Assembly: GCF_000308215.1 (NCBI RefSeq)
Contig: NZ_CAJE01000013.1
Coordinates: forward strand, 235,985-299,984
From: Methanomassiliicoccus luminyensis B10
GTDB taxonomy: Archaea; Thermoplasmatota; Thermoplasmata; Methanomassiliicoccales; Methanomassiliicoccaceae
Length of the DNA: 64,000 nucleotides
Reading direction: 5' to 3'
This document shows positions 1-7,875 of this stretch, one piece after another. Within the stretch, counting starts at the first letter, position 1; the number at the start of each line of letters is the position of its first letter. Under the pieces are notes generated by a model. It made no database searches. It was not told the origin of the DNA and saw only the letters and a list, made by a program, of their open reading frames with translations. The position numbers and the translations under genes were made by a program.

Positions 1-16
1 AAAAAGGAGGTGAAAA

Positions 17-205
17 ATAAACGACTGGAATAACTCAATAAAGGACAGCGGAAGCGAGAGCATCAAGAGCCGCGCTATCATCCTTCGGTGCTCCAATCGG
101 ACCTACTTCGACCTGATGCAGCTCATCAAGACCCTGCCCGATTGTTACATAGTCTACTCCAAGACCTCGAATCTTAAGCTAGTGGTCGAGGAACAGGGGT
201 GGTAG
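17..205 (+). CDS. Small element protein, possible ATA start
   Basis: An open frame of 62 codons ends at TAG (203-205). It has no ATG, GTG or TTG near its left end: an in-frame TGA lies at 11-13 and the first codon in a good place is ATA at 17, six bases after a strong AGGAGG at 5-10. The product aligns by eye with the 66-aa protein at 11762-11962 of element 2: both have a hydrophobic AI-[IV]-[LI]-R strand, a [DE]L helix, then Y-x-[KR]-TS followed by an L-x-[IV]-V strand. This suggests a small alpha-beta protein common to both elements. The function is unknown. A mutated start, making it a relic, is the main alternative. Confidence 0.5.
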   Translation: MNDWNNSIKDSGSESIKSRAIILRCSNRTYFDLMQLIKTLPDCYIVYSKTSNLKLVVEEQGW

Positions 206-207
206 TC

Positions 208-372
208 GTGCAGCACGTCTACTATCCGGGCGCGATCTTGCTCGAGGGAACCCCTGAAGCCTTTGAGATCTTGAGGGGGGAGCTCAATCTTTTGAGCAAT
301 TTCCGGGTCAGGGAGTTCACCATATACAGACTCACGGAAGCGAGCTATGAGAGACTCCGGAGGCTGCTGTAA
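208..372 (+). CDS. Hypothetical 54-aa element protein
   Basis: GTG start two bases after the stop of the preceding small gene, TAA stop just before the replication gene. The product is acidic and mixed in composition, with no transmembrane segment and no motif I recognise. Its compact spacing with both neighbours suggests a three-gene transcription unit ending in the integrase. I see no counterpart in element 2. Confidence 0.5.
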   Translation: MQHVYYPGAILLEGTPEAFEILRGELNLLSNFRVREFTIYRLTEASYERLRRLL

Positions 373-373
373 G

Positions 374-3121
374 ATGGCCGTTTCCATCCCTGACCGGCTC
401 CGGGAGCCGTCCTTCCGTTTCGTCCTGGTGAAAGCGAAGGACAAAGGGCCCATTGAAAAGGACTGGCAGAAAGGGGCGAACTACCCATGCGGGGACCCCA
501 AGCTGTCCAAACACCTGGGCAAGGACGGCAACTATGGCATCCTTTGCGGCATCAAAGGGCTGGCGGTCATTGATGCCGACTCCCCCGAAGTAGCAACGGC
601 CGTTGAGGAATCCCTGCCCCTTACCTTTACAGTCCAGACGGGGCGGGGAGGCCGACATTTCTACTATCGCTGTGCAGATCTGCCGGGGCCTCTTCGCCTA
701 GCACGTCCTGGGGATGCCAAAGGCACGATAGGGGACGTTCAGTCGACCGGGAAGCAGGTCATTGGCCCTGGCAGCGTCCATCCGAATGGGAACGCCTACA
801 CGGTCCTGAAGGACCTGCCCATTGCATCGGTAAAGGCCGAACAGATCCGGACGGCTCTTAGCGACTTCCTGCCCCCACCAGAGACAGACACCCCCGAGGA
901 TGTTAGAAGGGAGCTGCCGAACAGGTCCAGGGATGTTGACCTGGACTCCCTCAAGGTCCAGGACGTAATCCCCATGGATGGCCTCAAGGGGCAGGGCGGG
1001 AAGTTCCGAGGCTCCTGCCCCTGGCATGGCAGCAATACAGGTCACAACTTCGAGGTTGACGTTTCCAAGAACGCCTGGTACTGCTTCCGGCATGGGACGG
1101 GCGGGGGACCCCTTCATGCTATCGCCGTCCAGGAGAAGGTCCTGGATTGCGCGGATTGCATTCCTGGGGCCTTGAAGGCCGAGAAGTTCAAGAGGGTCCT
1201 GGAGATCGCCCAGGATAAGCATGGATTGAAGCCTTCCCCGCGTCAGGTGGTGGGGGCCTCGGCAGGGATGGGGGCTGGAAAACCGTCACCCCCTAGCAGG
1301 AGCAATGACAAGACCCAGGCCGAGGTTGTCATTGAAGCGGCCATAAGGAACGGGATAGAGCCGTTCATGGACCAGCATGAGGAAGCTTACGCGGCCATCG
1401 AGGTCAAAGGGCATCGGGAGATCGTGCGAATCAGATCTTCGAGGTTTTCCCTTTGGCTCCAGCATCTGCACTACCTGGAAACCGAGAAATCACTTAACAA
1501 GGACGCTCTAGGGCAGGCTGTCGCCACGTTCGAGGCCAAGGCCCTCTTTGAGGGTGCGAAGAGGCCCCTTTCCCTTAGGCGGGCATGGCGTGAAGGCGAT
1601 TTGTATTATGACCTATGCGACGAGGCTTGGAGAGCCGTCAGGATAAGCCCGTCCATCAAGCCGTATGGGTGGGAGATCGTAGGCCGGCCGCCCATCCTCT
1701 TCAAGCGCGAAAGGCACATGAAGGCCCAGGTTGAGCCCGTCCCCGGTGGGTCATGGGATGAGCTATGGACCAAGGTTCTGAACTTCCTGCCAGAGCAATG
1801 GGTATTGTGCAAGCCCCATGTGTTACAGCTCTTCATTCCCGGCCATCCGATCGCGTTCCTGAACCCGAACAACCGGAAGGGTGCTGCCAAGACCAGTACG
1901 GCCAAGGTAATCAGGGAGCTGGTAGACCCGAGCTCCAGCCCTCTCCAGGAGCTGAACAATCCCCGCACCAACCTGAATGATCTGTTCGAACAGAATTTCC
2001 TTCCAATCTTCGATAACGTGGACGGAGATATCAAGGACTTCATTTTCAACAAGCTGTGCAGGGTGAACACCGGGGAAGCTTCCCAGGAAAGGGAGCTCTA
2101 CAAGAACAAAGAGCAGGTCCTTTACGAGTATCAAAGGACCGCCATAATCACCAGTATCGCGCCGGTCGGTCCAGACCATCCGGATTTTGTTCAAAGGACC
2201 GTCTACGTTGGGCTTCGCTTCATCCCCGAGGAAGAAAGGAAGGATGAAGAACAGTTGAAGGCCGATTTTACCGCCATGCGGGGACAGGTCCTAGGGTTCA
2301 TCTTTTCAACGCTGTCTAAGGCCCTTGGACTAAAGAACGAGGTCCATCTGGACAGACGGCCGCGCATGGCCGACTATGCGATCTGGGGAGAGGCCCTATC
2401 CCGGGCCTTGGGGGAGGATGCTGGAAAGTTCATCGCCGCATATCAGGGAAGCATCAAGTCGGGGGTGGAAGAGGCCCTTAACGCTGACCCTCTGGCCCTG
2501 GCAATAATGCAGATGTTTGCCGAGCCTGAGAGGTTGCATTATATCGGTCCAGCCGACGATCTTTACAGGAAGCTGTCCGATGTTGCGAAGGAAAAAAGCA
2601 TCGACATTTCCGGCAAGAGGTGGCCCGGTGCTGCCAATGCTCTTTCAAGGCGTATGCGGGAGATCGTGGACGATCTTAAGGACCAGGGCATCTACTACGC
2701 GAGGAAGGATAACAGCGAATTGAGCGGTGCAGCCCAGAGGGATGGGAAAACAACAGACCTCGCCTCGAACCGGAAGATTATGCTCCTTATAAAGAAGGGG
2801 TCCCCTCACTTCTCGGAGATACCGAGATCGGAGGGTTATTCTAACGATATTTCAAGCGGCGATGAAAAATATCGTGATAAAAGCCAGCAAACGAAAATCG
2901 GCGAAAATCACGATATTACGATATTTTCGACCCCCCTAGACTGCCTGCCCTCACAAGATGAGAAGGTAGCCGGACTTAGGAAGCTCGTTGAGTCCGGAAG
3001 GCTCCGCATGAACGACCTTGAACGCATTGCTCCGGAACAGAAAGCTACGATCGACAGGTTGCGGAAGGACGGGCAGATCGGAACAGACCCTAACGGCACT
3101 CTCTATTGGATCCATAAGTGA
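374..3121 (+). CDS. PrimPol-zinc-ATPase replication protein
   Basis: A 915-aa protein likely to start replication of element 1. Residues 1-165 look like a bifunctional primase-polymerase domain (PF09250 type), with the acidic VIDAD motif near residue 65 and a GRGGRHFYY motif about 35 residues later. A zinc motif follows near residue 214 (CPWH then CFRH), as in CHC2-like primase fingers. A helicase-type ATPase lies at about 480-640, with Walker A GAAKTS near 500 and Walker B LPIFDNVD near 542. The part from about residue 380 is homologous to the protein at 13169-15130, sharing for instance PPILFK or APILFK before the ATPase. ATG at 374 is preferred because GGAGG lies 11 bases upstream; an in-frame ATG at 347 is possible. 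It overlaps the integrase by GTGA. Confidence 0.85.
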   Translation: MAVSIPDRLREPSFRFVLVKAKDKGPIEKDWQKGANYPCGDPKLSKHLGKDGNYGILCGIKGLAVIDADSPEVATAVEESLPLTFTVQTGRGGRHFYYRCADLPGPLRLARPGDAKGTIGDVQSTGKQVIGPGSVHPNGNAYTVLKDLPIASVKAEQIRTALSDFLPPPETDTPEDVRRELPNRSRDVDLDSLKVQDVIPMDGLKGQGGKFRGSCPWHGSNTGHNFEVDVSKNAWYCFRHGTGGGPLHAIAVQEKVLDCADCIPGALKAEKFKRVLEIAQDKHGLKPSPRQVVGASAGMGAGKPSPPSRSNDKTQAEVVIEAAIRNGIEPFMDQHEEAYAAIEVKGHREIVRIRSSRFSLWLQHLHYLETEKSLNKDALGQAVATFEAKALFEGAKRPLSLRRAWREGDLYYDLCDEAWRAVRISPSIKPYGWEIVGRPPILFKRERHMKAQVEPVPGGSWDELWTKVLNFLPEQWVLCKPHVLQLFIPGHPIAFLNPNNRKGAAKTSTAKVIRELVDPSSSPLQELNNPRTNLNDLFEQNFLPIFDNVDGDIKDFIFNKLCRVNTGEASQERELYKNKEQVLYEYQRTAIITSIAPVGPDHPDFVQRTVYVGLRFIPEEERKDEEQLKADFTAMRGQVLGFIFSTLSKALGLKNEVHLDRRPRMADYAIWGEALSRALGEDAGKFIAAYQGSIKSGVEEALNADPLALAIMQMFAEPERLHYIGPADDLYRKLSDVAKEKSIDISGKRWPGAANALSRRMREIVDDLKDQGIYYARKDNSELSGAAQRDGKTTDLASNRKIMLLIKKGSPHFSEIPRSEGYSNDISSGDEKYRDKSQQTKIGENHDITIFSTPLDCLPSQDEKVAGLRKLVESGRLRMNDLERIAPEQKATIDRLRKDGQIGTDPNGTLYWIHK
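2844..2925. repeat. ACGATATT repeat cluster, candidate origin of element 1
   Basis: Four copies of ACGATATT lie within 82 bp: forward at 2844-2851, 2910-2917 and 2918-2925, and inverted at 2868-2875. The inverted copy and the second forward copy extend to an 11-bp inverted repeat (AATATCGTGAT at 2868-2878). The cluster is AT-rich against a GC-rich background and falls in a low-complexity linker of the replication protein, C-terminal to its ATPase domain. Iteron-like binding sites for the encoded protein are the simplest reading. Confidence 0.55.
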
Positions 3122-4338
3122 GGTCTTTCTTGCCCCCCTCTTCCCCCGAGATTAATACGTCCGAGCTCCCTATCCCTAACGGGCGCGACAATGCTCGAAA
3201 GGCAAGGAAGCGCCTCATTAAGGCAAGAATGGGGGTGGAGGGGTTGAAGCTCGGACGCTTCCCCTTCCAAGCAGCAACGGAGGTCTACCTCGAAAGGAGG
3301 AGGGGGACCATCGTAAAGGCTACCTACAACGAGGAGGAAAGGAAGTTGAGGTATCTGGGAGGGGTGTTCAATAAGCTCAAGGGCAAGGGGCTTATCAGCA
3401 CTACCGACCCCAGGAGCATGGGGAGAAAGGAAATTCAGGAGTTCTTGGACTGGATGCAAGACCCGGCAGAGCATAAGGGAAAGCCTCTGGACCCTGACAC
3501 CCAGGAAAAGTACCTGGTTCACCTGAACAACCTTCTAAAACACTTCAAGAACCGGATTATCGAGGAAATGAAGGATGATGGAGTCAAGTTCCCCAAGGCA
3601 TGTAAGAAGCCCATCAGGACAATTAAGCTGGACGATCTCCGGACCATCTTTGACACTACTGACAAGATGAAGGGATGGCATGGAGTGGTCGCCAGGGGCC
3701 TGGTAGCCCTTTACATGGCTACGGGAGTAAGACCCAAGGAGCTCCGCCTTGCCCTGCTAGAAGATCTTGACCTCAAGGGGATGACGTTCTATGTTCGCCA
3801 CCCCAAGGGGGAAGGGTCCTGGGGGAGCTCTGCCACCGTTAGCATAATCCGGCCGGACCTGGTTCCGAACATTCAACGCTTTTTGAAGGAAAGGGAAGAG
3901 TACCTTAGAAAGACCCCAAAGGCCAACGCCAGGGCCCTCTTCCCGCCGATCGGTTACGGGGCAAGGGAGTTCTACGCTCACAACACCTTCCTACGAATCA
4001 AGGGAGAGGTGGAAGAGATCTCTGGAGTAGACTTCCGTTTGAAGGACTTCCGTCCTACTCTGACCTCGCTGACCGTCAACGGAGATCTCAGCCTGCTCCC
4101 CGCCATGTCTGCCCAATTGAGGCATTCGGACCTTAAGACAACTCAGGACCACTACGCCCGGATAGAAGAGGGCGTAGCGGGCCGGAAGCTTGCCGAAGCC
4201 TGGAAGAACGTACCAATATTCCAAAAGGATGTTGAAGAGATCGCTCAGAAATCGGCAACATCCTCCAAGGATGCTGGCCCAATAAGTTCCAAAAAGGGGT
4301 TTATTGAATTCGACAAATATATGTCTGGCTATGCTTAG
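3118..4338 (+). CDS. Tyrosine recombinase (integrase) of element 1
   Basis: A 406-aa site-specific recombinase beginning with GTG that overlaps the stop of the replication gene. The C-terminal half carries the catalytic set: R in TGVRPKELR, K and R in LKDFRPT (K replaces the usual H of HxxR, as in several archaeal integrases), H in LRHSDLKTT, and the nucleophile Y in DHYARIEEG. The N-terminal part resembles a SAM-like core-binding domain. The TAG stop lies three bases before the att core at 4342, so the gene sits against its own attachment site. The gene differs clearly from the integrase of element 2 although both use the same core. Confidence 0.9.
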   Translation: MRSFLPPSSPEINTSELPIPNGRDNARKARKRLIKARMGVEGLKLGRFPFQAATEVYLERRRGTIVKATYNEEERKLRYLGGVFNKLKGKGLISTTDPRSMGRKEIQEFLDWMQDPAEHKGKPLDPDTQEKYLVHLNNLLKHFKNRIIEEMKDDGVKFPKACKKPIRTIKLDDLRTIFDTTDKMKGWHGVVARGLVALYMATGVRPKELRLALLEDLDLKGMTFYVRHPKGEGSWGSSATVSIIRPDLVPNIQRFLKEREEYLRKTPKANARALFPPIGYGAREFYAHNTFLRIKGEVEEISGVDFRLKDFRPTLTSLTVNGDLSLLPAMSAQLRHSDLKTTQDHYARIEEGVAGRKLAEAWKNVPIFQKDVEEIAQKSATSSKDAGPISSKKGFIEFDKYMSGYA

Positions 4339-4341
4339 AGA

Positions 4342-4359
4342 GTGGACAGGGGGGGATTT
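4342..4359. repeat. att core, left copy (element 1/element 2 junction)
   Basis: GTGGACAGGGGGGGATTT matches 16190-16207 base for base; the match breaks at both edges. In the tRNA-Ala gene this stretch is the 3' half of the T-arm, the 3' acceptor strand, the discriminator and the first C of CCA. It is therefore the direct repeat left by integration into the tRNA 3' end, and the boundary between the two elements. Confidence 0.88.
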
Positions 4360-4787
4360 TTACCTCTGAAACTGACTGGCTAGACCCCGATTTGTACCAT
4401 TCTCAGGACAAACGCCAAAAAACCCGACCTGCTCAAGGGTATTCTGATTTCGTGCGTTGAAAGGACGCGCTCAAACCCTTTCCCGTCCTTTTTCTTACTC
4501 TCTCTTTCTTTTAATTTTAAAAGATACCGTTCCTCCTGTTCCACTGTTCCAAAGTAACATCTGGCTCTTGGAACAGGAGAAGGAACAGGAGAATTTTTCC
4601 TGTTCCACAGAGAATAAGAAAAAATGGTTGCCTCCGGGTTCCTAAGTCGTTTGAAAAAAGGTTCCTGGTCACGCAGTAAGTGGTTTCCCATGTCACGCGG
4701 TAAAGGGTTCCTGGGTTGATGTTCGGTTAAAGCGTTTGGGTTTGCCTCCTGGGTTTAGCTCCGTCCCTTGCGAGACCTGACTTTAGG
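4360..4787. other. Non-coding left end of element 2
   Basis: No convincing gene. Short open frames here are poorly protein-like and overlap the GTTCC repeat cluster at 4533-4606. TTGTACCA at 4392-4399 recurs as a palindrome next to the right att core (16148-16167). The stretch is AT-richer than its surroundings, which fits an attachment and replication control region. Confidence 0.55.
4533..4606. repeat. GGAACAG/CTGTTCC repeat cluster, left
   Basis: Five copies of the heptamer CTGTTCC or its complement lie at 4536, 4544, 4570, 4582 and 4600. The block 4533-4574 is matched in inverted orientation by 15070-15112, inside the 3' end of the replication gene: CTCCTGTTCC, CTGTTCCAA and ATCTGGCTCTTGGAAC are conserved in the same order with nearly the same spacing. 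Candidate iterons or recombinase arm sites. Confidence 0.6.
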
Positions 4788-5057
4788 TTATGCCTTGGTC
4801 GCTTCCGCGATATCCACCTGGGCCTTCCGCTTGGGCGTTTCCCTCCTCTCGGCCGGGGCTCTATCGACGTTCATCACCATGGGGTTTCGAAGCCCCTTAA
4901 TGAAATTATCGAAGAGCTGCTCGGCTCCGTCCTGGAGAGAGTCCCAGACGTAGTTCTCCACTGTCTCATCGCATTCTATGGTCAGCCTGACCAGGGGCCC
5001 GATGCTCTTGCCGTTCTCTTTGCATATCCCCTCGATGGTCCATGTTCGACCGTCCAT
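4788..5057 (-). CDS. Hypothetical 89-aa protein
   Basis: ATG at 5057, two bases after the stop of the upstream gene (5060-5314), so the two probably share a transcript reading leftward from the control region at 5327-5375. The product has an amphipathic middle with many acidic residues and a basic tail. No family is recognised. Its position next to the switch-like region suggests an early or regulatory gene, but that is inference from context only. Confidence 0.55.
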   Translation of the reverse strand: MDGRTWTIEGICKENGKSIGPLVRLTIECDETVENYVWDSLQDGAEQLFDNFIKGLRNPMVMNVDRAPAERRETPKRKAQVDIAEATKA

Positions 5058-5059
5058 GT

Positions 5060-5314
5060 TCAGGCCCCCGCTTCTTCATTCGGAAGGACGGCCGTCTGAG
5101 TAGAGAACAGAATTACCGTACCATTAGAGATCGCTTCTTCCAGCTTCTTATCCAGGGAGCACTGCATCCCCCACACTTCTTTCCTGATGATCTCCCTGGT
5201 GTTCTCGTCCAGGCCGCGCCGGGTGAATAGGTCGATGGAATACAGGTCCTTCGGCCCAAGTTTGCCCTCGTTCACATTGCCAGCTCCTTCGTTTCCTTGT
5301 TCCTTGTCGTTCAT
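5060..5314 (-). CDS. Hypothetical 84-aa protein
   Basis: ATG at 5314 is chosen because the longer frame to 5404 would cover the operator-like palindrome and TATA-like sequence. The first 20 residues are rich in G, N and E; the rest is predicted helical with a basic-acidic mix. It is the first gene leftward from the divergent promoter and pairs with 4788-5057. No known domain is seen. Confidence 0.5.
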   Translation of the reverse strand: MNDKEQGNEGAGNVNEGKLGPKDLYSIDLFTRRGLDENTREIIRKEVWGMQCSLDKKLEEAISNGTVILFSTQTAVLPNEEAGA

Positions 5315-5326
5315 GCTTTCGCATCC

Positions 5327-5375
5327 TAGTTCCGTATCAGGAACTAAAGGATAATGTGGATACATATATAAAAAT
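5327..5375. promoter_or_regulatory. Divergent promoter with operator-like palindrome
   Basis: TAGTTCC (5327-5333) and GGAACTA (5340-5346) form a perfect inverted repeat with a 6-bp spacer, extended by ATCC and GGAT further out. About 20 bp right, 5362-5373 holds an ATATATAAAA TATA box placed for the rightward AbrB-like gene (GTG 5408); its complement could serve the leftward pair. The GTTCC core recalls the CTGTTCC repeats of the same element. Likely control point between the leftward and rightward genes. Confidence 0.6.
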
Positions 5376-5407
5376 GAATTGCGTATGGGATAGCACGGAG
5401 GCAAACC

Positions 5408-5557
5408 GTGAAAACTATAGGAACCAGCAAGATCAGCTCGAAGCTTAGAGTCTGCATGCCCAAGGACGTGGCCGACGCCCTACAGGTAGAGGATGGTGAC
5501 TTTATCCTCTACCAGCTCAACGAGAAGACCAACGAGGTAGTCATCAAGAAGGCATGA
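5408..5557 (+). CDS. AbrB/SpoVT-like small DNA-binding protein
   Basis: A 49-aa product starting at GTG about 35 bp after a TATA box. It has the swapped-hairpin AbrB pattern: an N-terminal strand ending in KLRVCMPKDVADAL, then a GDFILY turn and strand. This family binds DNA as dimers, often as antitoxins or transition regulators. The stop overlaps the ATG of the serine recombinase (ATGA, 5554-5557), so the two are translationally coupled. It may bind the adjacent palindrome at 5327-5346. Confidence 0.7.
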   Translation: MKTIGTSKISSKLRVCMPKDVADALQVEDGDFILYQLNEKTNEVVIKKA

Positions 5558-6159
5558 TGGACATGACCCAGGACCGCCAGCTCCGCGCCGCGCTGTATGC
5601 GCGCGTGTCCACCGACGATCAGGGACAGGACCCCGAAACGCAGCTATTCAGGCTTCGCCAGGTGTGCAAGCATCGTGAGTATGAGATCGTGGGCGAGTAC
5701 GTGGAGTACGCCAGCGGCAAGGACCCGGACCGGAAGGTGTTAAAGGTCCTTCTCAAGGACGCAAAGCAAGGGAAGCTGGACCTCATTCTCGTCACCAGGC
5801 TGGACCGCATGATGAGATCCCAGAAGCACTTCTTCGAGGTCCTGGAGCAGCTTCACGGCTGGAACGTCAGGTTCGAGTGCTCGGAGCAGGACTTCAACAC
5901 CAAGGGAGCGTTCGGCAAATTCACCATGTCCCTCCTATCCGACCTGGCAGAGCTGGAGAGGAACCTTACTCTCGAACGCTCGGCCGAGGGCACCGTGAGG
6001 GCCAAGGCGCAGGGGAAGCTATGCCACCGTCCCAAGGGAGCGAAGGACAGGAAGCCGAGAAAACCGCGCTCCGATAGAGGAATTAAAAGGGGGTCCCGGA
6101 GCGGAGACACTTTAATAAACGAGCCAGCAGGAAAAACGGAGGGCGTCACCTACTACTAA
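5554..6159 (+). CDS. Serine recombinase (resolvase/invertase family)
   Basis: A 201-aa protein with the resolvase catalytic domain: ALYARVST contains the nucleophilic serine near residue 18, followed by the DLILVTRLDRMMRS segment and the long helix with ELERNLTLERSAEG. After about residue 150 the expected HTH domain is replaced by a basic R/K/P-rich tail, so DNA binding may differ or the domain may be lost. ATG at 5557 is an alternative start. Possible roles are dimer resolution, inversion within the element, or a relic of an IS607-like unit, though no TnpB is beside it. Confidence 0.88.
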   Translation: MMDMTQDRQLRAALYARVSTDDQGQDPETQLFRLRQVCKHREYEIVGEYVEYASGKDPDRKVLKVLLKDAKQGKLDLILVTRLDRMMRSQKHFFEVLEQLHGWNVRFECSEQDFNTKGAFGKFTMSLLSDLAELERNLTLERSAEGTVRAKAQGKLCHRPKGAKDRKPRKPRSDRGIKRGSRSGDTLINEPAGKTEGVTYY

Positions 6160-6245
6160 TTAAAACGAGGTGGTTTTGTCATACGCCCCCTCCCTAAACT
6201 CGATTCTTGAGGGAGAGGTAATAATGAACATGACGATACCTGGCT

Positions 6246-6536
6246 ATGTCATCCTTGGGCAACATCATCGGAACCATCATCATCAGGCTCTCCCCGAACC
6301 CAGACAAGCACATTCTGAATAGAATTAGAGAGCTAGATTGCGATATGGATCAGTTAATGCCCTCGATCCTCTATTATGAAACATTGGCTAATGATTTTCA
6401 AATAACATCTGCGCAACGAAAAGCAGATTCATTAAGGGAAATCGTGAAACGCAAAGAGGATGAGAAAAACCGGCTTATAGATGCATTAAAAGTGAGAGAG
6501 CTGGCCAAAGAGGGTCATCCAGCAGAGCAGGAGTGA
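6246..6536 (+). CDS. Hypothetical 96-aa protein
   Basis: The frame starts with a hydrophobic segment containing IIGTIIIRL and then becomes a charged, helical region likely to form a coiled coil. The strongest upstream ribosome site (GGGAGAGG at about 6210) serves an ATG at 6224 that lies in another frame and runs only 31 codons, so this gene may have suffered a small frameshift near its start. Codon choice is more AT-rich than in neighbouring genes. Confidence 0.45.
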   Translation: MSSLGNIIGTIIIRLSPNPDKHILNRIRELDCDMDQLMPSILYYETLANDFQITSAQRKADSLREIVKRKEDEKNRLIDALKVRELAKEGHPAEQE

Positions 6537-6613
6537 GGCACCATGCCATTTTCGCCAAGGACGTGACCATCGCCTGTACTCCCACTACCTGAGCTAATCC
6601 GTCTGGTGAATTA

Positions 6614-6832
6614 CTACGATGAGGTCACCACCACGTTCTCCTCGCTCACCGCCACGCTCCCGATCTGTGAAGGCGAGGTCCTTCTCAGGTACTCGACAAG
6701 GGCATCATGGAGAATGTCGCGCTGCGGCCTGCCCTCCCGCACCGCCGCCAGCCGGAGCGCGGCCTTCTCCTTCGAGCTCAAGACCGTCTTGACGGTCCAA
6801 TCCTCCTTCCCGTCCCACTTGTGAGCTGCCAT
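6614..6832 (-). CDS. Ribbon-helix-helix-like protein
   Basis: A 72-aa product with a short strand (WTVKTVL) followed by two helices (SKEKAALRLAAVREG and RDILHDALVEYLRR), the usual CopG/Arc layout. Such proteins dimerise through the strand and bind operator DNA. It reads leftward and is isolated between a rightward hypothetical gene and a non-coding stretch. The target is unknown. Confidence 0.6.
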   Translation of the reverse strand: MAAHKWDGKEDWTVKTVLSSKEKAALRLAAVREGRPQRDILHDALVEYLRRTSPSQIGSVAVSEENVVVTSS

Positions 6833-7249
6833 CGAGGTGAGAACACGCTGCCGACGTTAAAGCGTTGGCGCGACAGTGTGCCGCGACGATGAAGACCGCC
6901 CCTCGCGACGGCATGACGCGAGGAGATCGAGCGAAAAACATGCTTGAAACCCCCCCCATTTTCATTGAGATTTCACCCCGTCCCCGTTCGGAATATCGAG
7001 TTCGAGCCAGATGAAAAGACGATTACGAGAAAACCGGGTCGAAGCAACGCGAGAAAGAAAGAGTCGAAAGAGAGATCGGAAGATTACGGGTGCAGGGTGC
7101 GGCGAGGTCCCCGTTCGTTCGTTTTCTTGTCGTTCTTCACCGGGACCCCCTCGGCCTTGATGTTGATCTAGGCCCGAACTCACCCAAGGAACAATAGCGT
7201 CCTGTGATGCGTCGATAGGTTGAACATAGTACAGAACCATCCTCCCCCG
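6833..7249. other. Stretch with no supported gene
   Basis: Short frames exist on both strands but none has a good ribosome site or protein-like composition. The region is rich in purine runs between 7015 and 7085. No clear repeat, tRNA or hairpin was found by eye. Confidence 0.4.
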
Positions 7250-7558
7250 ATGAACGGCGATAACTGCGTGATCTGCAACGCCCAGCTCTCCTATTGGCGT
7301 CGGGACGATACCACCCATGACCGAAACACATGCTCCCCCAAGTGCCAGAAGGAGCTGGAGACCCGCGCCGCCACTCCCGGCATCTGTGTTCTGTGCGGCG
7401 GTCCGGTCACGGAGACCAGGGGCAAAGTGTTCTGTAGCGAGCGGTGCAAGAAGCAAGCTCAGCGCCGGGGGCTGTCTGGCAAAGCCTTCTTTCAAATCAG
7501 GAAGAGGACCATACGCGCGGCCAGGAAGGCCGAGGCCGCGAAGCCGGAAACGGCATGA
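7250..7558 (+). CDS. Double zinc-finger mini-protein
   Basis: A product of about 102 aa with two treble-clef-like metal sites: CVIC with CSPKC, then CVLCGG with CSERC. The C-terminal third is strongly basic (RKRTIRAARKAE), suggesting nucleic-acid contact. ATG at 7250 is chosen because the metal site begins directly after it; ATG at 7220 is in frame. Similar CxxC/CxxxC proteins occur at 12315-12500 and 12739-12912 in the same element, so this looks like an expanded family. Confidence 0.65.
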   Translation: MNGDNCVICNAQLSYWRRDDTTHDRNTCSPKCQKELETRAATPGICVLCGGPVTETRGKVFCSERCKKQAQRRGLSGKAFFQIRKRTIRAARKAEAAKPETA

Positions 7559-7875
7559 AAAAGGGGCATTTTCCCCCGTCGGGCATGGTGTCCCCAAACG
7601 AAACCTCGACCCATAGCCAGCACCCATTTTTTTACTGCGAAAACCGGCCTGGGGGGGCTCAATCGTTTTTTCAAAGATCCCGTAGATCGTGCGGTCTAGC
7701 TAGGCCGGAGATCCCCGGCCGCGCGGCAAGAACGTAACGGATTTGTTGTCCGGGTCCCGAGTTCACCGTGAGAGCCAGATGTAGTCATCACATGATTCCT
7801 ACATACTCGCACGCACGCGCGAAGTCATAGGATCGGACCGTTCCCTGGACGTTCGAGAGTTCGGGTATGACCCTA
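7559..7875. other. Intergenic stretch without gene
   Basis: No supported coding frame. A short GC stem with a T-containing loop just after 7558 (GGGGCATTTTCCCC) may end transcription of the zinc-finger gene. The remainder separates two convergent genes and shows nothing else I can name. Confidence 0.4.

Larger units (their letters stand above)
1..4359. mobile_element. Element 1: integrative element, right part only
   Basis: This is the right portion of an integrated element whose left end lies outside the window. It reads, left to right, as a small protein (17-205), a 54-aa protein (208-372), a PrimPol-ATPase replication protein (374-3121), a tyrosine integrase (3118-4338) and the 18-bp att core (4342-4359). 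The core equals the 3' end of the tRNA-Ala gene at 16188-16263, so the element probably entered that gene and was later pushed away by element 2. Inference: a second copy of the core should lie to the left of base 1. Confidence 0.8.

Noticed and set aside
4533..4606. Possible CRISPR array
   Set aside because: The repeat is only 7 to 10 bp, in both orientations, with irregular gaps. No array or cas gene is present in the window.
4380..4691. Overlapping short frames on both strands (also 4457-4645)
   Set aside because: They cover the GTTCC repeat cluster and att flank and have atypical composition. A non-coding control region explains the sequence better.
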